16,447 nt of DNA from Peronospora farinosa (lineage: Eukaryota > Oomycota > Peronosporomycetes > Peronosporales > Peronosporaceae): positions 1 through 16,447 of the forward strand of contig CANTFK010000374.1 in assembly GCA_947646735.1 (NCBI GenBank), read 5' to 3'. Positions 8,440 through 16,447 of this stretch are shown in pieces (the stretch's first letter is position 1; every line of letters starts with the position of its first letter). The translations under genes were made by a program, and so were the position numbers. The notes beneath the pieces were generated by a model, which saw only the letters and a list, made by a program, of their open reading frames with translations, searched no databases and had not been told where the DNA came from.

Positions 8440-9600
8440 GGCAGGTTTACACTTGCGATAGTTTGGAGTCTAACACGAAATTGTTCGACAAATTTGTGGT
8501 GTTACGTTTTTGGAGAAACTGTTGACATATCTGATGAGACTCTTAACAAGGTGGTTGAACGAGCTACTTCGTCGAACAGGTTCGTTAGAATGCTCACTTG
8601 TGAAAGAAATTGGTGTATATGGCACCAAAGTAATGTAACGTGTTGAACATTATAAGGAACGGTGCCAATATGTATTTCGAATTACTTGTTAAAAAACACG
8701 TATATCGAAATACAAGTTACGCATTGTTGCGATGACTTGTAAACATCTCCGTGCTCTCAAGTATATCACAAATGACAAGGTTCAGAATCTGGACTTGTTC
8801 TCTGCTACAAATGGTCATGGTAAGGTCATGTATGAATACTTGTCAATGGTGTGAGCCTTCATTGCCGTATGGACATATCAAATCCGAAAGGCACACCGCT
8901 CTTGGTGGACATGCGCTTTGTCATCTCATCCGCACTGCAGATATTCAGTTTTTGACCATATGATAATCCTCGTCGGCTGCGTTATCTTGTCTCGAAGGAC
9001 GATGAGCCACTTCCGGAAAAGTATCATACACGTAAGCCTTACGGAGATAATTGCTACGCTAATTTTCGCTTGTCTGGATGAGGAGCAAGGCGGGAAGAAA
9101 GCCGAGGAGTGGCAAAAGATGGAGAGTCCATTCTACATGTTCTATCTAGAGCATTAATGTGTCCCGGAAGCTCACATCGTGCCACCTGCCAATATATCGG
9201 ATGGCTGCATGCACTTAATACTCGTTTCTGGAAAGAGCCATTCCCGCTGGGGGCTTGGTAAACTAAAATTGGGAATCGATGATGGTTAGTTATCACCAGG
9301 ACATCGATTGACAACCCATCCGAACACGTGCAAATAATGCATGTAAGTAGATGATGAGCTGACGGAGATGAAGCGGAGGTGCACCGCGCATAAGAGCTTG
9401 TACTCTGCTTGCCAGGTTAGCTCAAGCAGGAGTACGCTGCGTAAAGTGCTTCGAAACGCTCACTTGTACGCGACAACAGCGATGCAGATAGACCGTTACC
9501 TGGTTCACCAAGAAAAGCAAGAATGGTAGAACATGCAAAGCGTTAGAAAAGAAGTATGTCCTATTCAAAGCAGGCAAACCTCAGCACTCACTCGATGAGG
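8440..9600 (+). pseudogene. Relic of an unrecognised host gene (possibly START/FYVE-like)
   Basis: A series of short plus-strand frames with ordinary protein composition, separated by stops and shifts: DSLESNTKLFDKFVVLRF near 8457; GETVDISDETLNKVVERATS near 8514; KHLRALKYITNDKVQNLDLF then GHGKVMYEYLSMV (about 8740-8850); MDISNPKGTPLLVDMRFVIS, then DNPRRLRYLVSKDDEPLPEK, YHTRKPYGDNCYANFRLSG (8871-9075); and DELTEMKRRCTAHKSLYSAC through HLYATTAMQIDRYLVHQEKQEW (9355-9527). The segments fall in one direction and look like pieces of one protein. Arg-rich text near 9085 and Cys pairs near 9320-9335 faintly recall the FYVE fingers of oomycete START-FYVE proteins, but key cysteines are missing. The function is not established. 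Confidence 0.35.
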
Positions 9601-9652
9601 CTGCAAGATATCTTGCTAACGTGCATTAAGCCCTGCAGCACTGCAATAAAGC

Positions 9653-10252
9653 TGTAACGGGCTAAACGTTACACGGTTCGTTAAGTATCGAATACTTAAC
9701 GGGCATGCCTAAATGGGTACGAGGTACCTTTGACCTGCTACTTGGGAGTGGTACATGAATGGGACCCACCTCGGGAATGTGATATCCATGGATGGATCCA
9801 TATTCAACGAGGAAGACGCCAGTTGGGACTAGGCGTCATGGTGACGCTTCAGACAGACGTCATCAGCGAGTTTACATATATTTGAAGCTCGCACGCAAGG
9901 ATACGCTTCTAAAAAGACGCGTATCCGATCTTTTATGTTTGACCAATCAGTAATTAGATTTATATTTAGTTAAAACCTATTTAATATAAGTCAGTCTTGA
10001 ATTTAATAACTATCGCCCACTGTGCACGAGAAGCTTGATAAGATTTTGCGTGACGTAAGTGAGGCACTTCTTAGTTGTTCGTTGCGCGGACCGCTCTAAG
10101 CGGCCGGCAACAGTTTGGTTCGGCGCTTTAAGCGACCGACCAACGCAACCACCACCGCACGCGGAGGTAAGACGGTCTAACCGCTTCCTCACGCTGCTTG
10201 AAGGTGTGCCCGCGTAGTACGTGGCAGCTTCTTTTCGAAGCGCCCGTCTACA
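9653..10252 (+). mobile_element. Gypsy-family LTR, complete-looking (copy B, 5' LTR)
   Basis: A 600-bp repeat beginning TGTAACGGG and ending CCCGTCTACA, giving the TG...CA ends and short terminal inverted match of an LTR. It is followed after two bases by a TGG primer-binding-like site and then gag, the order expected for a 5' LTR. Its first 428 bases recur inverted at 3255-3682 and its last ~500 inverted at 15791-16290. It includes a palindrome at 9679-9701 and a GC-rich 3' third. Bases before the TG (aaagc) are not repeated at any element end I could find. Confidence 0.85.
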
Positions 10253-10254
10253 CT

Positions 10255-10272
10255 TGGTAGCACTAGTAGTCC
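10255..10272 (+). other. Putative primer-binding site
   Basis: TGGTAGCACTAG starts two bases after the LTR's terminal CA. The leading TGG would pair with a tRNA CCA end. The tRNA itself cannot be assigned from this sequence alone, and the match beyond TGG is unverified. Confidence 0.4.
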
Positions 10273-10398
10273 TTCCCACGACCCGTCTCTCTGAGCGTGC
10301 GTGTGGATACGGATGTCCCTCAACGTGGATTGGGGTGACTTTCCTTACCTCTCCCAACGTCATAGGGAGTTCGCAGAGCATTTAGTGCAGGGGACTTC

Positions 10399-11426
10399 GT
10401 GGTCAATCTTTTGCATTGTCCTACCGAGCAACATGTTCCTCAGTTGGATCAATTTGAGTCGTTTGTGCTCGGACATCGTAGAAACGCGTATGAGGCAATC
10501 AGCCAAACCGCGGCTGAGTGCATTAATAAGACTCAAGATGAGCTTTTGCGTGAGCAAGCACGTAATGAGGCGCTCAACAGAACTGTTGAGACGCTCTCTG
10601 CCCGTTCTAATCAGCCAAGGCCCATTCGGATGGACCTTCCAAAGATTGATGGGACTGCCCCACATACGATTGTTCACTTGCTTTTGGCAGTGGAGCAATG
10701 CGGTATGGCGCAGCTCATCGAGGACGACACCAGAATGGTATGTCAAATTTGCGTGGCAAAGCGTCAGAGTGGGATTACTCTGCGCTTATAGCAAACGCCG
10801 ATGCGTTTCCATCATGGGCAATCGGTAAGTCAAAGATTCGTGCCATGTATCAGCCGCCTAACAACGAAGTGTTGCTTATGGCGCGCTTCTTTGGAGAACG
10901 ACAGGCGAAACGATCTCTGCAAGAGTATTTGCAGGAGATGCGTTTGCTGTCGGCGTCCATTAATGGGGAACCGATACCAGAACGTATTTAGGTGCTTACG
11001 TTCAAAAATGGACTACGGCACGGCCCATCGCATCAGGCCCTTTTTAAAAAGGTTCCAAATACGATTGAGGAGGCAATTAAAATTGCCATGGTTGAGGAGC
11101 AATCCCTTTCGGCGACAGCCTATTACAGGCCGTCGACCGAGAGGTCGGATGCCACTCTTATGGAGTTAGGCAATGCAGATGTTATATGCTACAAGTGCGG
11201 CAAGCGAGGCCATATGATGGCTCGCTGCTATGCCAAACTTGCTGCTGGTGCTAAGGATGACAGAAAGAAGTCTACCATGGCTCGAAGAGCCGTGAACGTC
11301 GCACGGGTTCAGATTCGACCCCGACAAGTCGGGAAATGCGGGAGCGCAGTAGGGGCGGGATGCCTTACTATCGCGGACTCTGAAGCTACCCCTAAGCTCA
11401 CAGTGATCAAAAAATGTGTAGCATAG
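10399..11426 (+). pseudogene. Gypsy gag (capsid and nucleocapsid), frameshifted
   Basis: Structural Gag that would form the particle and bind element RNA. 10399-10740 gives an N-terminal coil-forming part and MDLPKIDGTAPHTIVHLLLA, typical of the retrotransposon gag domain. The frame shifts near 10739 and continues as MSNLRGKASEWDYSAL to a TAG at 10989-10991. It resumes in the same frame with LTFKNGLRHGPSHQALFKKV, then the CCHC zinc knuckle CYKCGKRGHMMARC at 11187-11228, ending at 11426. A genuine start ATG was not identified, since the open frame at 10399 begins with GTG. One shift plus one stop show it is dead as a single protein. Confidence 0.85.
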
Positions 11427-11809
11427 TCCCTGAGGTTCCGAAAGATCGGACCTAAACCTTTTTGGTCGATAGCGCTCGAATACGAGGCTATGACCAAGTT
11501 TTGACCCTTCTCGTTGATTCGGGTGCATCATAGAATTTTGTGAAACTCGCGTCTCTGAAAAATATTCCGGCGAGTTATGAGTCGCTTTGCCAGGATGGCA
11601 AGCGAGAAGATGCGACCGTTAGTTTATCGAGCGGCGCGCTCGTTAAATCGGAGGGAGTTCAAGGTGAACTCGCCTTCAGCTTTTGTGACTTCTCTTGTAA
11701 AGAGAAGTTCACAGTGCTAGGTATGGAGAGTCCGTATGACCTCATCCTAGGCATGCCTTGGTTGGCTAAACACCAACCATGGAGACTGGCGTACACGCAC
11801 AGTCGCTAG
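11427..11809 (+). pseudogene. Gypsy aspartic protease, interrupted
   Basis: Retropepsin-like protease that would cleave Gag-Pol. LLVDSGAS carries the catalytic D-S-G at 11516-11524 and is followed by an in-frame TAG at 11531-11533. The frame then continues as NFVKLASL to the flap-distal motif DLILGMPWLAKHQPW near 11740-11785. A further stop precedes the active site near 11450. Active-site residues are intact but the reading frame is not. Confidence 0.8.
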
Positions 11810-11843
11810 CTCTACTCAGGACACCGGAAAGGATGTGCTCCTG

Positions 11844-12521
11844 TGAGAAGCTTATGCGATTGATGTTGTGTCCAACACAGTCGAGGGTGTGATGACGGTA
11901 TGTCAATCGGCACCAGGTACTACCCAGCTCGTTGAGCCTAGAGTAGTTGAGAGTGTCCTTACAGGAAGTCAGACGACACAAATTCCTACTCAGCTCGAGA
12001 AGACTGGTGTAGTCAATGGGGCGATGACAAGTAGTCATGCGTCCAATGATTTTGCACAGATCCGAGAGCCTGTGGCAGTTGATGGTGGGATGACAGTAAA
12101 TCAAGCGCCACAAGAACCGGCACAGAGCCATGAGCCTGGTGCGGTTGGAAGTAGTGCGTTAGCTGAGATAGCAACGACATCTTCTTCCAGGTCAAAAGTC
12201 GTGGTGACTCGAAGAACGAGCACCAGACGTATTAAGACGATCAAGGGTACGTTGAAACGAGTGACCCTTGGATCAGTTTCGGTCCAAGAGGACGGAACTA
12301 CGAACGAGTTGTTCGAGGTCGTCGAAGACAAGATGCCGGAGGCATCCTCAGTTGAGCTGCTACAACTTGTCTTAGCATCTGCAGAGGAGATAGCAAATCT
12401 CTCGGAGATGACGTGGGATCTGTTTTTGTCCGAACTAAAGGAAGGAAAGATTCATGATAGCCGCACCAGTTCCAGAAGAGAACGTGGTGGACTGTTGCTA
12501 GTCGTTCACAATGGACGATAG
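11844..12521 (+). pseudogene. Gypsy pol linker between protease and RT, with repeats
   Basis: An open frame of about 220 codons between protease and RT, from just after a TGA at 11844-11846. It has four degenerate 22-residue repeats, then a Ser/Thr/Arg-rich basic part (TRRTSTRRIKTIKGTLKRV) and an acidic helical part (SSVELLQLVLASAEEIANL). I do not recognise a domain. Part of the pol polyprotein by position. The nominal first codon of the open frame at 11868 is GTG, so it is not an independent gene. Confidence 0.6.
11883..12146 (+). repeat. Four 66-bp (22-residue) tandem repeats in the pol linker
   Basis: The units start at 11883, 11949, 12015 and 12081 and share the pattern x-G/S-x-M/L-T-x-x-Q/H near the start and E-x-x-x-V at the end (for example EGVMTVCQ, ESVLTGSQ, NGAMTSSH, DGGMTVNQ). 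All four keep exactly 22 residues, although the sequence is well diverged. Confidence 0.85.
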
Positions 12522-12599
12522 TTTCTTGAAAACCGAAAAGAAGAAACGGTTTGCTACTAAAGGCTGGGATGCCTTGAAGGATAGCCCGTTCTATGATGT

Positions 12600-13510
12600 T
12601 CTATGAAACACCGTGATGTGTTTCCAGAAGAAGTGTCGAGCCGCCTACCGGCCGATAGGAGCACCAGACACGAGATTGACCTGGAGCCTGACAAAAAGTA
12701 TTTTGTGACCGGGCAATGGACGTTGCCGAAGAAAAAGTCGATTACATCGATGAGTTATTCGACAAGTGAGCCAAGGCCGGACATGTACGTGAGAGCAAGT
12801 CGCCTCACTGCAGCCCGACCTTCTGCGTGCGTAAAGAAGCAATAGGATGGCGCGTGGTTCATGCTAATAATAAGCTGAACACGGTCACCATTCCGGCTCA
12901 AACGCCGATCCCGCGAAAAGATGTCTGGTTGAACTCTATGGGAAAGTCAACTATCTTTCCGCGTTGGATCTGAAGGATGGCTACTATCAAGTTCTCATGA
13001 GAGATACTGATGTAGCCAAAACGGCAGTAAGCACCCCAAGCGGTATGCTATGGGAGTGGCTTGTGATGCCACAAGGGTTGAAAAATGCTCCAGCAACATT
13101 CAACCGAGTGGTGGCTCACGTGATCCGTCAGCACCGTGCCTACGCGCCTCATGACTTTGACGATGTATTCGTACATAGTAGGACGAGGGCGGTCTGAGCG
13201 CAATAGATCGCACAAGCGCCATGTAGACGCTGTGTTGCAGACTTTGGGTGACGCCCAATTATACGTTAACTTGCAAAAATGCGTAATAGTGGTCCCCGAG
13301 ATACCTGTTCTGGGCTGCATCGTAGGTGCACATGGTGTATAAGCAGACCCAGAAAAGGTAAAGGCTGTATAGGAATGGCCAGTACCACGATACGTGAAGT
13401 ATCTGCGCCAATTCCTTTGGATCGCGAATTACTTGCATAAGTACAGCAAGAATTATGCGGAGCGGATTAAGCCATTGTCTGATCTTTAAAAAAGGATACA
13501 GATTGGACTT
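12600..13510 (+). pseudogene. Gypsy reverse transcriptase, broken
   Basis: RNA-dependent DNA polymerase of the element. HRDVFPEEVSSRLPADRSTR and HEIDLEPDKKYFVTGQWTLP (12606-12728) are the usual N-terminal part. Several shifts follow, then LDLKDGYYQVLM (about 12964) with the first catalytic Asp, TPSGMLWEWLVMPQGLKNAPATF, and the F-D-D-V-F active site at 13156-13170 (Phe in place of the commoner Tyr). The thumb/connection part (LQKCVIVVPEIPVLGCIVG, ADPEKVKAV, FLWIANYLHKYSKNYAERIK) runs to 13510. Stops occur at 13196, 13342 and 13489 among others. RNase H should follow directly, but the next 375 bases are inverted. Confidence 0.85.
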
Positions 13511-13885
13511 ATTAGCCATCTCGCCATCATAGGCGAGAGGTGCGGTGGATTTATAGCGGTCCGCAGTGATGCGTGATCCGTATAAACCACAAAAGGTTCG
13601 GTGCCCAAGAGGTGCACCCGAAACTTTACAAGGGCATACTTAATTGAAAGTAGCTACTTGTCATGCAAAAGGTAATTCTGCTCTGCGGCATGTTAAAGAC
13701 GAGACTGATACGATATGAGACGTTCAACGCCGTTGTCATTCTTTTTCATGAGCGCGCTGCCGATTGCAAATTGCTTGCATCGCAGACGACGCTAAAGGGA
13801 TTATCCGCGTCTGGCAACACCAAGACCGGTGCCTCTACAAGAGATTTCTTCACTGATGTGAGCGCATCTTCTTGTTCTTTTGACG
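13511..13885 (-). pseudogene. Gypsy RNase H segment, inverted in place
   Basis: Reads on the minus strand as the RT-linked RNase H: SSKEQEDALTSVKKSLVEAP, VLVLPDADNPFSVVCDAS (first Asp of the fold), AIGSALMKKNDNGVERLISY, then KFRVHLLGTEPFVVYTDHAS and INPPHLSPMMARWL, with two or three shifts and stops. Both neighbours read on the plus strand: the upstream frame ends at KKDTDW and the downstream frame resumes as SEHNFKVEY. The segment is bounded by attggactt (13502-13510) and aagtccaat (13886-13894), an exact 9-bp inverted pair. Confidence 0.88.
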
Positions 13886-13894
13886 AAGTCCAAT

Positions 13895-14995
13895 TTTTTT
13901 CTCTGAACATAATTTCAAAGTTGAATATAAGCGGGTAATTCAGATTTCTTGGCTGAAGCGTTATCGCGCATACCAGACTTCGAGGCAAGACACCAAGAAA
14001 GTGTGTCTCGTGCGAAAGCACAAGTTGAGTCGTCAACATTGGCAGCCATGGAGGCCTACCATGTGAAGATCTCCATGGACTCCGATATAAAGGAGTGCTA
14101 CAGTCAGGACGATCATTGTCGCCTGCTGTTGGATCATTTTGGTGGACGAAAGGTTACCCTTCCGTCGCACCTGAAAGCGAAACTAAATCGCTTTAGTTAC
14201 AGTGATGGCCTACTAGGCATCAGCCTGTCACCTTTTGGTCCCTTGAGAATCTATGTCCCTCATGACACAGATCTCAAGCTGATGATACTTCACGAGTGCC
14301 ATGATGCGCCATCTAGTGGGCATCTGGGCCGTGAAAAATGTGTCAGAGGAATTTTGGTGGACCCACCTATATCAGTGAGTAGCCAGCTATATTCGCTCTT
14401 GTGATGAGTGTCAGCGCATAAAGCCTGCACCTTCTAGCAGTGCGCCACTGAAACCACTGCCGATTCCAACGGATTGTTGGAAGTCGGTCAGTTTGGACTT
14501 CATCTTTGGCTTACCGCCTGACCATAAAGGCAGGACGGGGCTCGTCGTCATTGTAGACAGCCTGAGCAAGATGGTGCATTTAGCACCATGTAGCACCAAG
14601 ATCCCAGGGAAAGAAGCTGCCGTCCTGTTTCTGGATCATGGTACTGATTACACGGGATGTCCGAGTCCATAGTATCGGACCGGGATCCGCGTTTTACGTC
14701 AGATTTTTGGCTTCTTGTGTTTGAGCTGCTGGGAAGCAAACTCCACATGTCAACCGCTAATCATCCCCAGATCGATAGTCAAACAGAACGTTCCAATCGG
14801 GTCGTGGCGGATGTATTGCGTACTGTAGCGACTCCCAAAGAATGGAGCAAGCAATTGCCATTCGTGGAGTTTGCTATTATTAACAGCATTCACGACAGTA
14901 AGAGTGAAACACCGTTTTACATTAACGGACTGCGTCATCCTCGAACGCCAGTCTCGTTTGTACGCAGCCCGAGTCTTAGTACGGAACAACGAGTA
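13895..14995 (+). pseudogene. Gypsy RNase H tail and integrase, broken
   Basis: Starts with the end of the RNase H module (SEHNFKVEY, then AEALSRIPDFEARH). The integrase zinc-binding part follows: HECHDAPSSGHLG near 14290 and CDEC near 14401 supply His and Cys pairs. The catalytic core keeps all three acidic residues: D in SLDFIFGLP at 14496-14498, D in SDRDPRF at 14678-14680 and E in QTERSN at 14786-14788, with 35 residues between the last two. Frameshifts lie near 13940, 14390 and 14640. Sequence resembling integrase ends near PRTPVSFVRSPSLS (about 14940-14985). The C-terminal domain and 3' LTR are missing. Confidence 0.87.
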
Positions 14996-15010
14996 CATCT
15001 TTATCTTCAT

Positions 15011-15345
15011 GTATATTAACTTACAATTTTATGCCTCGATTGACCCAACATTATAAGGAAAAGCGATTGGTGGGCCAATTTACTATCAGCGTAGAATTTG
15101 CGCACATATCCGGCGAAACGACGAGGCAACACCCTAGTAGTAGTTATAGTATGCCATCGTCTGTATCGGAATATGGAATTATCCAATCATCAGTGTCGGT
15201 TACACTTAGTTTACTAAGTATAAGTACCAGTAATACCTTATATTATCATTCATATATAATACCTCTTTTTATAGGATCGGTATTAGGAATACATTATATG
15301 CAATATAGAAACTTCAACTGTGATGTACTTTCCGTATGATGTTCC
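15011..15345. other. AT-rich stretch without a recognisable gene
   Basis: Follows the point where integrase similarity is lost. Rich in short TA-containing motifs, with a small palindrome at about 15210-15223 (cttagtttactaag). I see no domain in the 102-codon plus-strand frame at 15031-15339. Confidence 0.5.
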
Positions 15346-15567
15346 AACCGTCGTGTAACCCCGTTACGTTTTTAATGTACACAAAAAATCAAAATTCGGC
15401 CTTTCTTGCAAAAAACAATCTATTCGGTCCGCGCGTACCATATTTGGCGACGGGTGGACACTCTAGTTGTTTTTTAAAAGGCTTGTACACCGAGTTTGTT
15501 TTCGAAAATTACAAATCGGAGAACAATTCATTATGTACACGATATGTAACGGGGTTACGCGACGGTT
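15346..15567. mobile_element. MITE-like element with 22-bp terminal inverted repeats
   Basis: Ends at 15346-15367 and 15546-15567 are reverse complements over 22 bases with a single mismatch (core gtaaccccgttac). The 222-bp element has no coding capacity. A second short match, gtaca, lies inside each end. I found no clear target-site duplication (gttcc on the left, aaata on the right), so the transposon superfamily is unassigned. Each inverted repeat itself contains a small palindrome. Confidence 0.6.
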
Positions 15568-15790
15568 AAATAACCATATTAAGAGTCACATCACGGCTTT
15601 AAACCATATGTATGAGCGTTAACGCTACTGTTTTATCACTAACTTTAGGAACGGAAGGTCACTGGCTCAATACCCATGGCCGACAAATTCCAAGTACAAT
15701 GAAGGTGGCCTTGTCCTGTACATCGTACATCGTACATCGTACACTTGTTGCGTCACCCTTAAAACACGTAAAATTCTATTTAAAAGGGCA
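15568..15790. other. Spacer with a short heptamer repeat, no gene
   Basis: No gene recognised. It contains about three and a half copies of a 7-base unit (catcgta) at 15718-15743. It ends in gggca directly before the inverted LTR. Confidence 0.5.
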
Positions 15791-16290
15791 TGTAGACGGG
15801 CGCTTCGAAAAGAAGCTGCCACGTACTACGCGGGCACACCTTCAAGCAGCGTGAGGAAGTGGTTAGACCGTCTTACCTCCGCGTGCGGTGGTGTTTGCGT
15901 TGGTCGGTCGCTTAAAGCGCCGAACCAAACTGTTGCCGGCCGCTTAGAGCGGTCCGCGCAACGAACAACTAAGAAGTGCCTCACTTACGTCACGCAAAAT
16001 CTTATCAAGCTTCTCGTGCACAGTGGGCGATAGTTATTAAATTCAAGACTGACTTATATTTAATAGGTTTTAACTAAATATAAATCTAATTACTGATTGG
16101 TCAAACATAAAAGATCGGATACGCGTCTTTTTAGAAGCGTATCCTTGCGTGCGAGCTTCAAATATATGTAAACTCGCTGATGACGTCTGTCTGAAGCGTC
16201 ACCATGACGCCTAGTCCCAACTGGCGTCTTCCTCGTTGAATATGAATCCATCCATGGATATCACATTCCCGAGGTGGGTCCCATTCATGT
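15791..16290 (-). mobile_element. Truncated gypsy-family LTR (copy C)
   Basis: Minus-strand copy of the LTR at 9653-10252. Its TGTAGACGGG end at 15791 is the exact reverse complement of that LTR's last ten bases. By eye only about five substitutions separate the two over 500 bases (for example near 15859 and 15893). It is lost at 16290, about 100 bases before the LTR's other end, where unrelated sequence begins. No gag or primer-binding sequence adjoins it. Confidence 0.85.
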
Positions 16291-16447
16291 TTTAACCCAA
16301 GTGGAAATCTTAAGGTAGCAGTGTCACTAGGGCAATATTGGCCCTGTTTGGCATTTGCACCGGAGCAAATTGAGGGGCCCTCCCCCACAAAGACTCGGGC
16401 TGCGCACAAACGAGACTGGCGTTCGAGGATGACGCAGTCCGTTAATG
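16291..16447. other. Window end, unassigned sequence
   Basis: Sequence that replaces the missing end of LTR copy C. It contains a near-palindrome, agggcaatattggccct, at 16329-16345. It could be part of another repeat family, but nothing in it can be named. Confidence 0.4.

Larger units (their letters stand above)
9653..15010 (+). mobile_element. Ty3/gypsy LTR retrotransposon, defective
   Basis: Order on the plus strand: LTR, PBS-like site, gag with CCHC knuckle, aspartic protease, linker, RT, RNase H (inverted), HHCC zinc finger, DDE integrase. Protease-RT-RNase H-integrase order is Ty3/gypsy, not copia. Integrase sequence is lost at about 14990-15010, and no same-strand 3' LTR follows. The only LTR to the right, at 15791, is inverted. 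Numerous frameshifts, stops and the internal inversion make it non-autonomous. Confidence 0.88.

Noticed and set aside
8672..8714. 9-bp inverted pair gtatttcga / tcgaaatac
   Set aside because: Short arms with a long AT-rich loop; easily arises by chance.
3255..10252. A large DNA transposon with the 420-bp repeats as terminal inverted repeats
   Set aside because: The repeats have LTR ends (TG...CA), one adjoins a PBS and gag, and a third copy exists at 15791; no transposase is present between them.
10010..10381. 123-codon minus-strand open frame over the LTR (also short frames at 15851-16033)
   Set aside because: Lies in the LTR and PBS region, repeats wherever the LTR is, and shows no protein motif.
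10301..10828. 175-codon plus-strand open frame
   Set aside because: Out-of-frame shadow of the gypsy gag, whose recognisable motifs are in the neighbouring frame; starts with GTG.
13511..13885. A separate minus-strand gene or second nested retroelement
   Set aside because: The segment supplies exactly the RNase H portion missing between its plus-strand neighbours, so an inversion explains it better than an insertion.

Overview
The window looks like a repeat-rich, effector-bearing stretch of an oomycete genome (Peronosporales type: Phytophthora, downy mildew or Pythium relatives). The main reason is one intact, intronless 814-codon Crinkler (CRN) effector gene at 5685-8129, with an LRLYLAK translocation motif, a DWL-type region ending in HVLV, a P-loop NTPase and a C-terminal PD-(D/E)XK nuclease-like domain. 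An oomycete-type initiator (TTCATTCG) lies just upstream of its start. Almost everything else is decayed retrotransposon or broken host gene.

Layout. 1-3254: two near-identical 1632-bp tandem units of a deleted Ty1/copia-like element (leader or LTR, gag, protease, pre-integrase; no RT or integrase). 3255-3682: a truncated gypsy-family LTR on the minus strand. About 4030-5125: a frameshifted pseudogene of a guanylate-binding-protein (GBP/GB1) large GTPase. 5367-5574: a roughly 19-bp minisatellite with an inverted tail. 5685-8129: the CRN gene. About 8440-9600: remnants of an unrecognised gene, possibly lipid-binding with a zinc finger. 9653-10252: a complete-looking 600-bp gypsy LTR on the plus strand, then a PBS-like site and the body of a Ty3/gypsy element to about 15010 (gag, protease, a linker with four 22-residue repeats, RT, an RNase H segment that is inverted in place, integrase). 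15346-15567: a MITE-like element with long terminal inverted repeats. 15791-16290: a third copy of the same LTR, minus strand and truncated.

How it fits together. The CRN gene and both flanking gene relics sit between two oppositely oriented LTRs of one family (3255-3682 and 9653-10252), so the effector island is bracketed by a roughly 420-bp inverted repeat. The CRN frame is open over 814 codons while its neighbours are full of stops and frameshifts, so it is either conserved by selection or a recent arrival. The most notable observations are the intact CRN between inverted LTRs, the 375-bp internal inversion of the gypsy RNase H domain bounded by 9-bp inverted repeats, the tandem copia array, and the minisatellite about 100 bp upstream of the CRN start. 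All family assignments come from reading motifs by eye; no database search was possible.
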